Positions 1-12,464 are shown, counted from the stretch's first letter. The stretch is 64,000 bases of DNA from Larimichthys crocea (GCF_000972845.2 NC_040016.1:22873784-22937783), one strand, 5' to 3'. Notes: generated by a model not told the origin, from the sequence alone. Numbers and translations are program-made.

Positions 1-1302
1 CTGCTGATGTCTGGATGCTTAGAAGCAGAGATAAAAATACAGGCAGCAGAAACAGGTGGTTCAAAGCAGTCATTATACACCAACAGTCGCTCATTTGGGC
101 GGAAAATTTTAATCATGGTTGACGAGACAAAAGGTTCGGTGAAAGTTTCGTCCAAACATCTGATGATGAAATGGATGGAAACAGAGGAAGAGGAGAAGTC
201 ACCAAATGAGTTCCGTGTGCGGCGGCGTACGTGGAGTCTGACCTCGTCAGATGGACGCTCGTCTCGCAGAGACATAAAGGTCAGTGATGTTCTCATGCAG
301 CCGCTCGCACAAACAGAAAAATGCCAACAGTGTTTTTCAAAGTGCTTCTCTGTGTTGTGCAGACGTGGAACCCATCAGACCTCCTGACCTTCTGAGGTAC
401 TCGCTTCCAACGTGTGCACAAATGAAACCCTGAGGAGCACATTAGGCCTCCTGCTGGAGGAGCTTTATGTCCCTCAGGTGCATCACTGAACTCGAAGTCG
501 CTGCACTGAACCGGAAGGAAAGACAACGTTTGTCAGCAGCAATCAGCTGGTGCAGCGGTTGATTGACACCGCCTTCATCTTGTTCTGTCCTTACAGCCTG
601 AAGCTTACAACCTCACCAACATGACGGAGAACTTTTCAAATGTTTCTGTTCTCCATCATCCGTCTTCTTTTCTCTCTGGCCTCTGTATTAATATGATGGA
701 GCTACAGGTGAGCTCAGCACCTCAGTTACTTTCTGCAGAAAATCCTCTCAGGAGAGAAAACCTGACAAGATTTGCATATTCGTGTCGTCCTGTTTGCGTC
801 GTGGTGACGTGAAGACATGAAAAGACTAGAAACAGCTTCATTAATTATTAATTCATTCATTATTTCTATTTCAATTGTTTAATGTTACTTTACACATGAA
901 GACACAATAATATAATACGATAAACTCAGAGTTTGGCAGATCTCAGGTTACCGTTCAGACGAGAAAATCAAAGTCTGAATATTGATTATTACCATTGACA
1001 GGATCATTTCCTGTCTGACCATCTGAACGGCCAATAGGAAGATTCTGATTTTGGCATCACTCATTTCATTTTCACCGCAGGCGCCCGAGTGAAGAACAGA
1101 TGCAGGTTCCAGCTAACCATCGTTAAGTTTAATGGCGCTCGCCTCGTCTGACTCGCACGTAAATTAAAAAATAAAAACCAACAGAACAGTCTGATTACAG
1201 CGTGGGGGTGGTCTCTGCTGCTCGGGCGGGCTGCTGATTTGTGTTTGCTCTGATTTTCTGCCAGCAGAGTTTGGCGTTTCTCCCAAGATCCTCTTAGGCA
1301 CC

Positions 1303-1306
<4 letters not shown>

Positions 1307-1358
<52 letters not shown>
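1307..1358 (+). repeat. (GT)n microsatellite
   Basis: About 26 GT units. Confidence 0.97.
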
Positions 1359-1360
<2 letters not shown>

Positions 1361-2239
1361 TCAGATGTAATAGAGTATCTCGTCAGCTCAATGATGATAA
1401 ATCTTCCACGGAGCTGCTAACCGCTGCTTTATCACCGAGCAGGAAGCCTGCAAAGCAACATGGGACTTTCTGCCGGCTCCCATCAGAGACGGTCTGAGAT
1501 GGACCGACACGTGAGGGACCGAGGACACGTCAAGACGTCAAGACGTCACGTCTTTGTGTTTTTGCTCTTGTAGCTGTTGTGGAATAAACCTGCTTCTTTG
1601 TTAGAATGCTGATTGATGGTACACCAATGGAAGCAGCCATGTTCATGGCCATGCTTTAAAAATAAAGTCCTCTAAGTACTCTCTATTCTCAGATTTGACT
1701 GTTGCTGTCACCTGGCAGAGTTTAGACTTCACATGCTGCTCTGAGCGAGATGTCCAACACCTCCATCACCTTCGATGACAGGATTTTCTAATCACTCTCT
1801 CAGCTGTGTATCATGTCTTTCTTTGGTAATCTCCAATAAGCAGCTTGCAGTCTGAAGTTTCCTTCAGTCTTTGTCAATCATGGGAAAATCTAATCTTACT
1901 TTGGTTTCTCCTGATCAGCTTTCCTCTGACTGAACCCACAAATCAGGTTTGACCGGAGTTCAGCACCATTACTGCGACGTCGAGCTTAAAAGGATCATCA
2001 ATCTGTGTCTTTGTCTCCTGGCTTGTTGATGTAAATACAATGATTTGATTTCAGTCATCGTTCTCATCGATGATAAGACATCTCTGTTGAGGAAGATAAC
2101 GCAAAACTCGAGATTCAGGAGTCACAGACTGTCGTCCCTGCAGGATCCTGGACTCATCGTAACAGTATCGATTGATTTCAGTGGAATTAATCAGAATTTC
2201 ATTCACAGACGTGAATCTGAAAGACGTCACGATGCTATT

Positions 2240-2245
<6 letters not shown>

Positions 2246-2274
<29 letters not shown>

Positions 2275-2277
2275 GCA

Positions 2278-2326
<49 letters not shown>
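2246..2326 (+). repeat. (AC)n with (GCAC)n core
   Basis: AC tract interrupted by acgcacgcacgcacgc; open in several frames, producing H-T and A-R-T-H peptides that are not genes. Confidence 0.97.
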
Positions 2327-2330
<4 letters not shown>

Positions 2331-2798
2331 GCCTATTTCTGTAGGCTGTGTGTTGCTCGAGGGTTGTTCTGGCGTTTGTCAAGGTTTCATGAATAAACAT
2401 GAACTCTTGTCATTGTTGCAGAGAAACTTCTACGACTGTTTTTGTCGTGTCGATGAATGAATGTGAGACAAACACACAAATACAGGAGTGTGTGTGTTCT
2501 GTCTCCATCTGAGCTGAAGGGCTGACAGTTCTTTGAGGGTTGTTGAATGGTTAAAGCCACGTTAGAATCTATTCTTCTGTGCTCATGTGATAGAAAACGG
2601 CTGAAGACGGATGTTTGTTTAGTTTAAACTAAATGCAGCGTTTTTTAAAACAGCTGGATTCAGGAGCAGAGACACAAATCAGGAGAAAAGTTGCACACCG
2701 TAAAAAAGTTTCCATGATGTTTCAACAACAAGTTCTGAAAACTGTCTCCCTGCTTCACTGAAGTTCATTCTTTCAAGTCGTCCTGAAATAAAGTGAAA

Positions 2799-3230
2799 CC
2801 AGAGACACAAAACAACTACAAGGAGACAAAAAACAACTACAAAGACACAAAACAACTACAAAACAACTACAAAGAGACAAAAAACAACTACAAGGAGACA
2901 AAACAACTACAAGGAGACAAAAAACAACTACAAGGAGACAAAAAACAACTACAAGGAGACAAAACAACTACAAAGACACAAAACAACTACAAAACAACTA
3001 CAAAGAGACAAAACAACTACAAAGACACAAAACAACTACAAAACAACTACAAGGAGACAAAAAACAACTACAAGAAGACAAAACAACTACAAAACAACTA
3101 CAAGGAGACAAAACAACTACAAGGAGACAAAACAACTACAAAACAACTACAAGGAGACAAAAAACAACTACAACGAGACAAAACAACTACAAAGAGACAT
3201 AAAAAACACCTACAAAGACACAAAACAGCC
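2799..3230 (+). repeat. AC-rich minisatellite (aaaacaactacaaggagac)
   Basis: Irregular tandem of about 18-20-bp units aaacaactacaaggagacaa with aaagacac variants, about 430 bp. Open frames through it are by-products. Confidence 0.95.
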
Positions 3231-3940
3231 TCCACTTCAACACGATCAGATCAGGACAAACATGATGGGATTAAACTGAATTTCTTTTACTCTCTGTCTC
3301 TCTTTAAGTCTTTCGTCCATTCACTGAAGATGAACATGGATCTTCTTCATGAATCCATTTTGTCAGAGACTTCCGTAAACTAAATCACCTCATCACCTGC
3401 TGCTTGTCAAACGAACCCGATGTATGAAAGACTTCATGAAACGTCTTTTTTGTGAATCCTGTCTAACCTTCCTGTCCCTGTGTCCCAGCACCACCAGCTC
3501 TGCTCATCCAGTCCTCACAGTTGGTTTTAGTGAACTGTTTAAACTGATTCTGGTCTTCAGTTTGTGCTTGAATTCTTTTTTGTCTCCCGTGAATTTAAAA
3601 GTGAAGTTTTTAAGAAACTTTTTTGTCAGCTGCGACACAAACAGGGAGTCATGTTTTAATTTGTTTGGCAGCTGCTTGTTTTATATTTTTTATTCTAAAT
3701 GTCACAAGCTGTGTTTCTGTCAGCGGGGAGACGTTTGAATCCCGTCCGCCTGCAGCATTTTAATGATGAATTTATATTGTGAAATACTTCAGGGGGACGT
3801 TTTGAGTATTTAAGCAGCTGTGGTGATGGACACATGATGCGAAGCACAAAGGAAACTGCTCGCAGCTGAAAGAAACTGGGGATGGAGGTGACGCAGCAGG
3901 AACACCTGAAAACAAAAACTAATTATCACAAAGACTACGT

Positions 3941-4024
3941 CCAGGTTCTAGACAGTCTGCGGGGACGTCACGGAGACTACGTCCAGGTTTTAGACAGTCT
4001 GCAGGGACGTCACAGAGACTACGT
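3941..4024 (+). repeat. 42-bp minisatellite, exactly 2 units
   Basis: Units start ccaggttttagacagtctgc and carry GACGTCAC and gagactacgt. Being a multiple of three, the unit keeps frames open and gives QVLDSLRGRHGDYV repeats that are not a protein. Confidence 0.9.
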
Positions 4025-4789
4025 GGCCTGCAGTTCTCCTTCAGGTAGCTTCCCCTCTCAGCTTGTTCAGGTGATTTATGTTGAGGTTGAACTTTGAGGT
4101 TAAACACATTAAACTTCGTCTTTTCAAACTGTGCGGTCACTGTCTTTTATTTTACAACGTGTGAATGTCAGGACCTTAAAGGAGATGACGGTGACAATGA
4201 CAGATCTGCAGGCAGTTATTAAGGTTGAGTTTGTTATATTCACCTGCAGGACGATGATGTCTGCAAACTGAAGGACATGAAAAGATGTAATATCAGAGAG
4301 TCTCTGAAGACGCTGAATTCAATCTGTGCTGTTTGGGACTAGATTTTTCACTTTCATTTGTACAAATAAGTTGAGAGTCTGTTTTCAGTTGGAGCCTCGG
4401 GGTGTGATTTCCAGACGCTCATATTTCAGGTTTATTGTCTTTCAGGAAAATGAGCCGTGAAAAATGAAACACAAACTCTGTGAATGCATCTTTTCTTATT
4501 TATGAAGTTATGAGTCCTCAGATGAGTCTGCTGTGTCTATGCATCTTGATTTGTTTTGTGTTTGGACTAGATTACGTTTCTAACAGTAAGAATATGATTA
4601 CATTACTTTCTGTGTAGGACAGGCCCCAAGGTGTGAAAATCCAGCGCACCCTTAAACCACCTCAGACAAACAAAAACATATTTAAATAATTATATTTAGA
4701 TTATATGTGGCCTTCAACACGCTTTGGAGAAACTGGATCATATTTTATGGAGGAAATGTTTTCTGGTTTTCCCTCTGATGTCCTCCGGC

Positions 4790-5155
4790 TGCTCCGCCTC
4801 AACTCTCTGTGATTTACAGAGTTTATGATGGACAGTGAAGTAAACTGCTGACAGCTGTAGCTGCTGTTAGCTCATGTTAGCTCAGTCTGTTAGCTGCTGT
4901 TAGCTCATGTTAGCTCAGTCTGTTAGCCATGTTAGCTCATGTTAGCTCAGTCTCTTAGCTGCTGTTAGCTCATGTTAGCTCAGTCTCTTAGCTGCTGTTA
5001 GCTCATGTTAGCTCAGTCCGTCAGCTTGGCGGTGAGCTCAGAGCGACGAGTGTTTGTACCAACAGGCGTTATGGACTACCAGGAAGAAGAAGAGGAGGTA
5101 ACCAGGCTCAGCAGCTTCTATGGACATAATGGCAGAGGAGAAGAGCTTGTTGTTG
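4790..5155 (+). repeat. Composite repeat R, copy with expanded TTAGC units
   Basis: Order: ctgctccgcctcaactctct, gtgatttacagagtttatg, then several tagctgctgttagctcatgt units, one hairpin arm (cagcttggcggtgagctcag), tgtttgtaccaacaggcg, and the start of the basic reading frame (atggcagaggagaagag). The second hairpin arm present in other copies is missing here. Confidence 0.75.
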
Positions 5156-6169
5156 ACGGTCCAATCTGCGTAAACAGATATCTGTGTCTCCAGACTAGAA
5201 CATGCTGACAATAACACCTCCATGGGTAAAGACATTCTCTGTGACTCATTCTGGGCGTGTAGTATTTGTGGTGTTATCTTGGGGTTTAAAGTCGATCCAC
5301 CAGGATGAGTTGGGCAGAATGTGAGACCGACTCAGGCACTTCTGATGAACTTTGAGAGTGTCTCTAATTCTCCTTGGCCAAGAGTCAATAAATAATACAG
5401 CATCAGACATCAGAGGCTCCTGAACACTTTCTGAACTCCTGACCTTTGACCTTTGACTTCAGCAACTTCTCCAAACATTTGGTGACCTGGTTGATGATTG
5501 GCTGTTGGCAAAGTTGTCGACTCACTAGTTTTTGATCAGAAGTAATGTAATCAGAACAAATACTCGAGTACAGCTGGACATAGTTACACAGTGGGATTAC
5601 ACTCTGACACTGGAGGAAACAAAGTTGCTTCCAAAGTTTGAAGATTTAAAATATAAAATGATCTCAGTGTGTGTTGAGAAGGCACAGAGGGTCATTCACT
5701 GCTGATTCTGTGACTGTGGAAGCTTTAAATAATTAACGAAGGGACCCACAGTCAGAAATTTGAATAAAATTATGCACAAAATTACAGATGCACACATTCC
5801 TGCTGCCGACGGCTCCGAGCCTTTTACTGAAAAACACATTCATACAACGAGATGAAGTCCCGACAGCTGATTCAAATGAAACGCATGAAACATTCCACAG
5901 AGTTCTGTTGTTCTACACCGAGTGTCTGACTGAAGCGAGCAGCTCTGATTTAAACTCATCCAGACTTTAGCTGCAGAAATCTTGATGACGGACTCAATCA
6001 GCCAATCAGTCCAGAGAAAGAAACTGCTCCACTCAAAGCCTCAGACTGATGCTGCTGACCCGCAGCCTCCGTCTGCAGAGGGTGATGGTGGTGATGATGA
6101 TGATGATGGAAGCTGGCAGGTGAAGCAGAGAAGTGATAAAGCCTGTTGAGCTTCATCCCAGAGGATAGA

Positions 6170-6206
6170 GGAAGAGGAGGAGGAGGAGGAGGAGGAGGAG
6201 GAGGAT
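6170..6206 (+). repeat. (GGA)n microsatellite
   Basis: gaagaggaggaggaggagga tract; a (GAT)n/(GGT)n tract lies just upstream at 6082-6108. Confidence 0.93.
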
Positions 6207-6895
6207 CTGCAGGCTCATCAGTCTGCAGAGATTGGAGGCTGTGAGGTGACTTCACAAAGTGACAAGTTGTCTGTGCTGAGAGTCGAACCCCGCCCAGAAA
6301 CAAACAGGTGAAGCAACTTTTATCAAAAATATTGAACAAACACGTTCTCACTCATTCTTTGAAAATACAGTGCTGAGATGTTTGAGTGACGATCATGCTG
6401 CTCTGTGTCTACAAGCACTGATATGTCAAAACTAAAATCTTATAAAGCGAATGTCTAAAATAAGTAGGTAAAAACATCAAGATGGTGCCGTGGCCTGTTT
6501 GTGTTCGTACACTGAGAGCAGCATTAAAGTTCCTGACTGCACGCTTTGGATTCAAACATCTTCAGGATGTCATGAAATCCTCCTGCAGTTCTTCTGCAGC
6601 TCCGTTCTTGTGGATCACTGCAGAGTGAAGCTCTGGAGAGCTGCATGCTGATTTAAACCCAGAGTCAGTGATGCTGAGTCTGTCCTCTGCTCCATCAGAC
6701 ACAGATAACAGGTCGCATCATTCTGTCAAATCCTGCAGCTGTCAATCAGCTGCCGACAACATGACTCAGTGACCTCACGCTAACAAACAGGCCAGAGCTG
6801 TCACTTCTCTCAAAGCTGCAAATAATAAGAATTAGATCATAGAATAGTCCTACGTCTTCCTCCTCCCAGCTAATCTAAAAATCTGCAAAGACGTG

Positions 6896-7212
6896 GATCA
6901 TCGTGGACCTGAATGAAGCCTGGTTGCTCAAACAAACCACCTGTAACCACGCCCACCTGTCAGTCAAAGCGTCCACGCTCTTAACCCTGCATAACTTTAA
7001 GCCTTAATATAATGTGAACAGGTGAGTTGTATATAAATTCACCCTCAGTACAGTTGTCATGAACGGGGAAATTAGCTACAGAGACCAAAACTGTTTTTTG
7101 TACCAGGCTGTAAACATGTTTATTTCTGCTGTGAAACATGGGGACTTATGGAGACTGACTCACTTCTGGAGCCAGCCTCAGGTGGACGTTAGAGGAACTG
7201 CAGGTTGCAGGC
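6896..7212 (-). repeat. Dispersed repeat B, copy 1
   Basis: Reverse complement of 7845-8140 and 36443-36735. Contains gtttacagcctggtacaaaa and tgacaactgtactgagggtg. Ends resemble an imperfect inverted pair (cgtccacctgag / gtggacctgaat). No coding function; a family common in fish genomes. Confidence 0.8.
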
Positions 7213-7844
7213 GTGTATTGTAAATATGTTGAGCTCATGTTTCTGCACTGACAGAGTTGATCTGAGAAAAAATATTTCAGCATTCACATGAATATAAACG
7301 TCTTGATGAGATGGAGAATATTACAGTTCTATTAATATTTATGACTTATGTAAGAGCTCTTAGTTTCTGATGGAAACTCAAACACTGCTTTGCTTCAGCA
7401 GCAGGCGCCGCTCTTATTCTAAGTGACAGCTGACTGACAGCTCCACAACAAGTCCATGATTGCATCCTGAGGTGTTGGACAGAAAGACACGAGTCTCTGC
7501 GTCCTCTGTGAGATCAGGCGTCCACCTTCAGGAGGGGCTGAACCACATCACAAAACAAACAGCAGCAGACAGCTTCGTCTGCACAGGAGGTCGAACAAAC
7601 AGCTGATAATGAACAGAGGAAAAAAAGAGGCGGAGGAGAGCGATTGATTTCAGATGAGTCAGCGTTTTCTGTATGCACAAAAATCCAAATACTGACGGCT
7701 GCTGAATCCATTAACTCCAGCTGATTGTTTTACTAACGAGCTTTAAAAGAAACTGTCTGAGGAAAACACGACAAATATAGTTTGAGATGTTCAAGATCAC
7801 AGGCTGCTGACCCTCCACCCACCTGCTGTGCACTGCAGCCAAAC

Positions 7845-8145
7845 TGCAGTTCCTCTAACGTCCACCTGAGGCTGGCTCCAGAAGTGAGTCAGTCTCCATA
7901 AGTCCCCATGTCCAAATGTCCAACTTCACAGCAGAAATAAACATGTTTACAGCCTGGTACAAAAAACAGTTTTGGTCTCTGTAGCTAATTTCCCCGTTCA
8001 TGACAACTGTACTGAGGGTGAATTTATATACAACTCACCTGTTCACATTATATTAAGGCTTAAAGTTATGCAGGATTAAGAGCGGGGACGCTTTGATTGA
8101 CAGGTGGGTGTTACAGGTGGTTTGTTTGAGCAACCAGGCTTTCAT
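7845..8145 (+). repeat. Dispersed repeat B, copy 2, inverted relative to copy 1
   Basis: Same 300-bp family; its 3' end (aaccaggctttcat) runs directly into the 42-bp minisatellite. Confidence 0.8.
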
Positions 8146-8482
8146 CCAGGTTTTAGACAGTCTGCAGGGACGTCATGGAGACTACGTCCAGGTTTTAGAC
8201 AGTCTGCGGGGACGTCTCAGAGACTACGTCCAGGTTTTAGACAGTCTGCGGGGACGTCTCAGAGACTACGTCCAGGTTTAAGACAGTCTGCGGGGATGTC
8301 ACGGAGACTACGTCCAGGTTTTAGACAGTCTGCGGGGACGTCACGGAGACTACGTCCAGGTTTTAGACAGTCTGCGGGGACGTCTCAGAGACTACGTCCA
8401 GGTTTTAGACAGTCTGCGGGGACGTCACAGAGACTACATCCAGGTTTTAGACAGTCTGCGGGGACGTCTCAGAGACTACGTC
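8146..8482 (+). repeat. 42-bp minisatellite, 8 units
   Basis: Largest array of the family, attached to the end of repeat B. Units vary at gacgtcac / gacgtctc. A degraded inverted duplicate lies at 14704-15033 in the third copy. Confidence 0.95.
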
Positions 8483-8834
8483 CTCGTCACTCTGACATCT
8501 GGACCTTTCAGACTTGTTTTCTCTAACATGTTTTCTGACTGAAGAATCTTTCTGTCCATCTCGTGTCCTCTGTGTTTTTCCAAACTCCATGCAGGTAGAT
8601 CTTTTATTCAGATGTCCTCAGGATGTGCTGCAGGCGTTCAGTTTGTCCATCAGCCGTTTAATATTGATGCTTACAAACCTGACGAGTGTCTCAGGTGAAG
8701 TCTCTGACGGTGTTTAACCTCCATCCTGAGCTGAGCGTTCCTCCTTCACTGTAATGTGACTCTCCTCACTCACTTCATTACACTTAACTACATCTCTGCG
8801 CCTCAGCACGGAGCGAGTGTTTTCTTTAATGAGG

Positions 8835-8835
<1 letters not shown>

Positions 8836-8876
<41 letters not shown>
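8836..8876 (+). repeat. (AC)n microsatellite
   Basis: About 20 AC units; mirrored as (GT)n at 12407-12454, where the assembly breaks, and in a noisy version at 14287-14374. Confidence 0.97.
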
Positions 8877-8879
<3 letters not shown>

Positions 8880-9171
8880 CTGCTTTAATATTTTATCATC
8901 CATCCAAAAACAGACGAGTTTTTTCAACACGTCCTCCCAACTTATCAGAAACAGCTTCAGTGACTGAAACGAGCCTGCAGTCCATCGAGTCCACGTAAAC
9001 CAGGTTTGACACAGAGGACACACAGGACATGTCATGATGGAGGCTGTCTCCTCGTCTTCCTGTCCGTCTCTGTTGTGGCCTCTAGTCTATAGTCCTCACC
9101 TGCCTGATCATCTCAACACCTGTTCCTCATCATCTAATCAACCCAAGAAGAAGTCAGCAGCCTCTATGGAC

Positions 9172-9807
9172 TAGGGGTTGCACAACTTCAGATTTTTTTA
9201 AGTCGACACTAATATGATGAAAGTCGAGTCGACGTCGACTAGTCGCCGGTGACGTCATCGATATTTTCAGTAATTATAAAATCACAGGAGGAGGGAATGC
9301 TTTGCAATAATCTGTATTGACTGACGATGCACAGCTGTTACACAGGAAGCATGAAGTAAACACAACAAGCAGCAACTCAGCTGTTAAACTTAACAGTAAC
9401 ATCTACACGTAAATCTACAGAATACTGAACAAAACAGTTTGGGAGGAAAACAACCTGCAGCCTAGTGACCGTCACAGTCCTGCTCAGTCACAGGTTTTCG
9501 GTCCTGGTTTGCAGGAACACGAGCGCATCTACGTGCGCTGGGTGAAGGCTCGCCTGGTGTCGCGTGATGGTTTTACCAGCGAGTGAAAAAATCCTCTGGC
9601 TTGTCTCTGGGACAGCCAGGTAACGTTTGCCTAACTTGGCCAAACGGGGGAATCTCTCCTGGTTCTGGGCCCACCGCTGCAGCAGGTTCTGCATGGTGGG
9701 AATTTGCGATGTAAAATATGGGATTAGTGCAGCATTAGCGACTAGTCGACGCCAAGCTCTAAACGTCATTGTGGCGTAGTGAAGTCGACTAGTCTGTACA
9801 ACCCCTA
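9172..9807 (-). mobile_element. hAT element (636 bp), internally deleted, keeps the transposase dimerisation region
   Basis: Perfect 8-bp target-site duplication ctatggac on both sides (9164-9171, 9808-9815) and inverted ends TAGGGGTTGCACAAC / GTACAACCCCTA. On the minus strand (9700-9488) it encodes LLQRWAQNQERFPRLAKLGK, YLAVPETSQRIFS, LAGKTITRHQASL and VDALVFL, the hAT C-terminal dimerisation motif (family form: P-A-T-S-x-x-S-E-R-x-F-S). The S-E pair expected before R is missing. No catalytic core remains, so it is non-autonomous. Confidence 0.88.
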
Positions 9808-10138
9808 CTATGGACATGATGTCTCACCTGGTGTGTTTTGAAGCAGCAGTCCTTCCCTGAAGCTCTTCTGGACCTCACCTGGTAATTCAACTTTTTGTCT
9901 TTCTTTGTTTTCTCGTCGTCTTTCATCGACTTTGTTTGTCTTGCCTCGAGTTTCCAGGAGAGGTCTTTGTACAAACTTTTCTTTCCTGGACACACTAATG
10001 CATTCCTGAGTAGAAAAAGTTCCAGTGATGTATTTTGTCCATTAGTTTGGAGACATTTAGCTTTTTATTTGTTTGCACAGGTCTGATATCTGCACAAAGA
10101 CATCCAGACGTTGGTGTTCTTGTAGATAGATCACCTTC

Positions 10139-10174
<36 letters not shown>

Positions 10175-11108
10175 CCTCTAATGTATTCCTTATCTCCGGG
10201 AACATAATGAATTAGCTCTGCTCTCAGATAAGATAGGGGGGCGTGTTTGATATTGATGTGGGCGTCTGCAGTTAACACAGCAATTGGCTTCCAGCCTGTG
10301 AAGATGTGGAGATAGGGGCGGCGTGTGAAGAGGCTTTTCTCATTTAAGGAAGCACAGATAGCATCGCCGCCCACACAGGGAGGCAGCGATGGATTTAACT
10401 GTAACGAGATCAATTAGCAAACATGAGACGGGACGTGACGGCTGAGACACAGAGGGAAGACGACGTGGAGATACATCTGCTTCGCTCAGGCGTGTTGGGA
10501 AACCATGGTTTACTTCATGGGTCTGTAATTTACACATTTCCAATAATTTTCTGGGTATTTCTTTTTAGAGGATGGAGATAATGTTCTGTAGCTGCTGTTA
10601 GATCAGTCCGTCAGCTTGGCGGTGAGCTCAGAGCGACGGGTACCCGTCGCTCTGAGCTCACCGCCAAGCTGACGGACTGATCTAACAGCAGCTACAGAAC
10701 ATTATCTCCATCCTCTAAAAAGAAATACCCAGAAAATTATTGGAAATGTGTAAATTACAGACCCATGAAGTAAACCATGGTTTCCCAACACGCCTGAGCG
10801 AAGCAGATGTATCTCCACGTCGTCTTCCCTCTGTGTCTCAGCCGTCACGTCCCGTCTCATGTTTGCTAATTGATCTCGTTACAGTTAAATCCATCGCTGC
10901 CTCCCTGTGTGGGCGGCGATGCTATCTGTGCTTCCTTAAATGAGAAAAGCCTCTTCACACGCCGCCCCTATCTCCACATCTTCACAGGCTGGAAGCCAAT
11001 TGCTGTGTTAACTGCAGACGCCCACATCAATATCAAACACGCCCCCCTATCTTATCTGAGAGCAGAGCTAATTCATTATGTTCCCGGAGATAAGGAATAC
11101 ATTAGAGG

Positions 11109-11144
<36 letters not shown>

Positions 11145-11475
11145 GAAGGTGATCTATCTACAAGAACACCAACGTCTGGATGTCTTTGTGCAGATATCAG
11201 ACCTGTGCAAACAAATAAAAAGCTAAATGTCTCCAAACTAATGGACAAAATACATCACTGGAACTTTTTCTACTCAGGAATGCATTAGTGTGTCCAGGAA
11301 AGAAAAGTTTGTACAAAGACCTCTCCTGGAAACTCGAGGCAAGACAAACAAAGTCGATGAAAGACGACGAGAAAACAAAGAAAGACAAAAAGTTGAATTA
11401 CCAGGTGAGGTCCAGAAGAGCTTCAGGGAAGGACTGCTGCTTCAAAACACACCAGGTGAGACATCATGTCCATAG

Positions 11476-12111
11476 TAGGGGTTGTACAGACTAGTCGACT
11501 TCACTACGCCACAATGACGTTTAGAGCTTGGCGTCGACTAGTCGCTAATGCTGCACTAATCCCATATTTTACATCGCAAATTCCCACCATGCAGAACCTG
11601 CTGCAGCGGTGGGCCCAGAACCAGGAGAGATTCCCCCGTTTGGCCAAGTTAGGCAAACGTTACCTGGCTGTCCCAGAGACAAGCCAGAGGATTTTTTCAC
11701 TCGCTGGTAAAACCATCACGCGACACCAGGCGAGCCTTCACCCAGCGCACGTAGATGCGCTCGTGTTCCTGCAAACCAGGACCGAAAACCTGTGACTGAG
11801 CAGGACTGTGACGGTCACTAGGCTGCAGGTTGTTTTCCTCCCAAACTGTTTTGTTCAGTATTCTGTAGATTTACGTGTAGATGTTACTGTTAAGTTTAAC
11901 AGCTGAGTTGCTGCTTGTTGTGTTTACTTCATGCTTCCTGTGTAACAGCTGTGCATCGTCAGTCAATACAGATTATTGCAAAGCATTCCCTCCTCCTGTG
12001 ATTTTATAATTACTGAAAATATCGATGACGTCACCGGCGACTAGTCGACGTCGACTCGACTTTCATCATATTAGTGTCGACTTAAAAAAATCTGAAGTTG
12101 TGCAACCCCTA
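11476..12111 (+). mobile_element. Mirror copy of the hAT element in the palindrome right arm
   Basis: Exact reverse complement of 9172-9807, including the target-site duplication. Not an independent insertion. Confidence 0.9.
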
Positions 12112-12403
12112 GTCCATAGAGGCTGCTGACTTCTTCTTGGGTTGATTAGATGATGAGGAACAGGTGTTGAGATGATCAGGCAGGTGAGGACTATAGACTA
12201 GAGGCCACAACAGAGACGGACAGGAAGACGAGGAGACAGCCTCCATCATGACATGTCCTGTGTGTCCTCTGTGTCAAACCTGGTTTACGTGGACTCGATG
12301 GACTGCAGGCTCGTTTCAGTCACTGAAGCTGTTTCTGATAAGTTGGGAGGACGTGTTGAAAAAACTCGTCTGTTTTTGGATGGATGATAAAATATTAAAG
12401 CAG

Positions 12404-12454
<51 letters not shown>

Positions 12455-12464
12455 NNNNNNNNNN
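12455..12464. other. Assembly gap (10 N)
   Basis: Ten Ns directly after a long (GT)n tract that ends the right palindrome arm. Confidence 1.

Larger units (their letters stand above)
8829..12454. repeat. Perfect zero-spacer palindrome, about 1.81-kb arms
   Basis: Left arm 8829-10641 and right arm 10642-12454 are reverse complements with the centre in GGGT|ACCC. Position x pairs with 21283-x; reading frames, the (GT)n tract at 10141-10171 and the hAT element all recur at exactly mirrored positions. The right arm ends in an (GT)n tract at a 10-N gap. Confidence 0.97.

Noticed and set aside
7..387. 126-codon frame at the left edge
   Set aside because: No domain or homology recognised, and no splice structure linking it to nmbr; a chance frame.
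2793..3383. 196-codon frame rich in N-Y-K-E-T-K
   Set aside because: Produced by the stop-poor aaacaactacaaggagac tandem repeat; no conserved sequence outside it.
8104..8526. 140-codon frame with G-F-R-Q-S-A-G-T-S repeats
   Set aside because: The 42-bp minisatellite is a multiple of three and stays open in more than one frame; the peptide changes with the frame and has no family.
10340..11226. Paired identical reading frames of 67 and 118 codons on opposite strands
   Set aside because: They are mirror images created by the palindrome and have no recognisable family.
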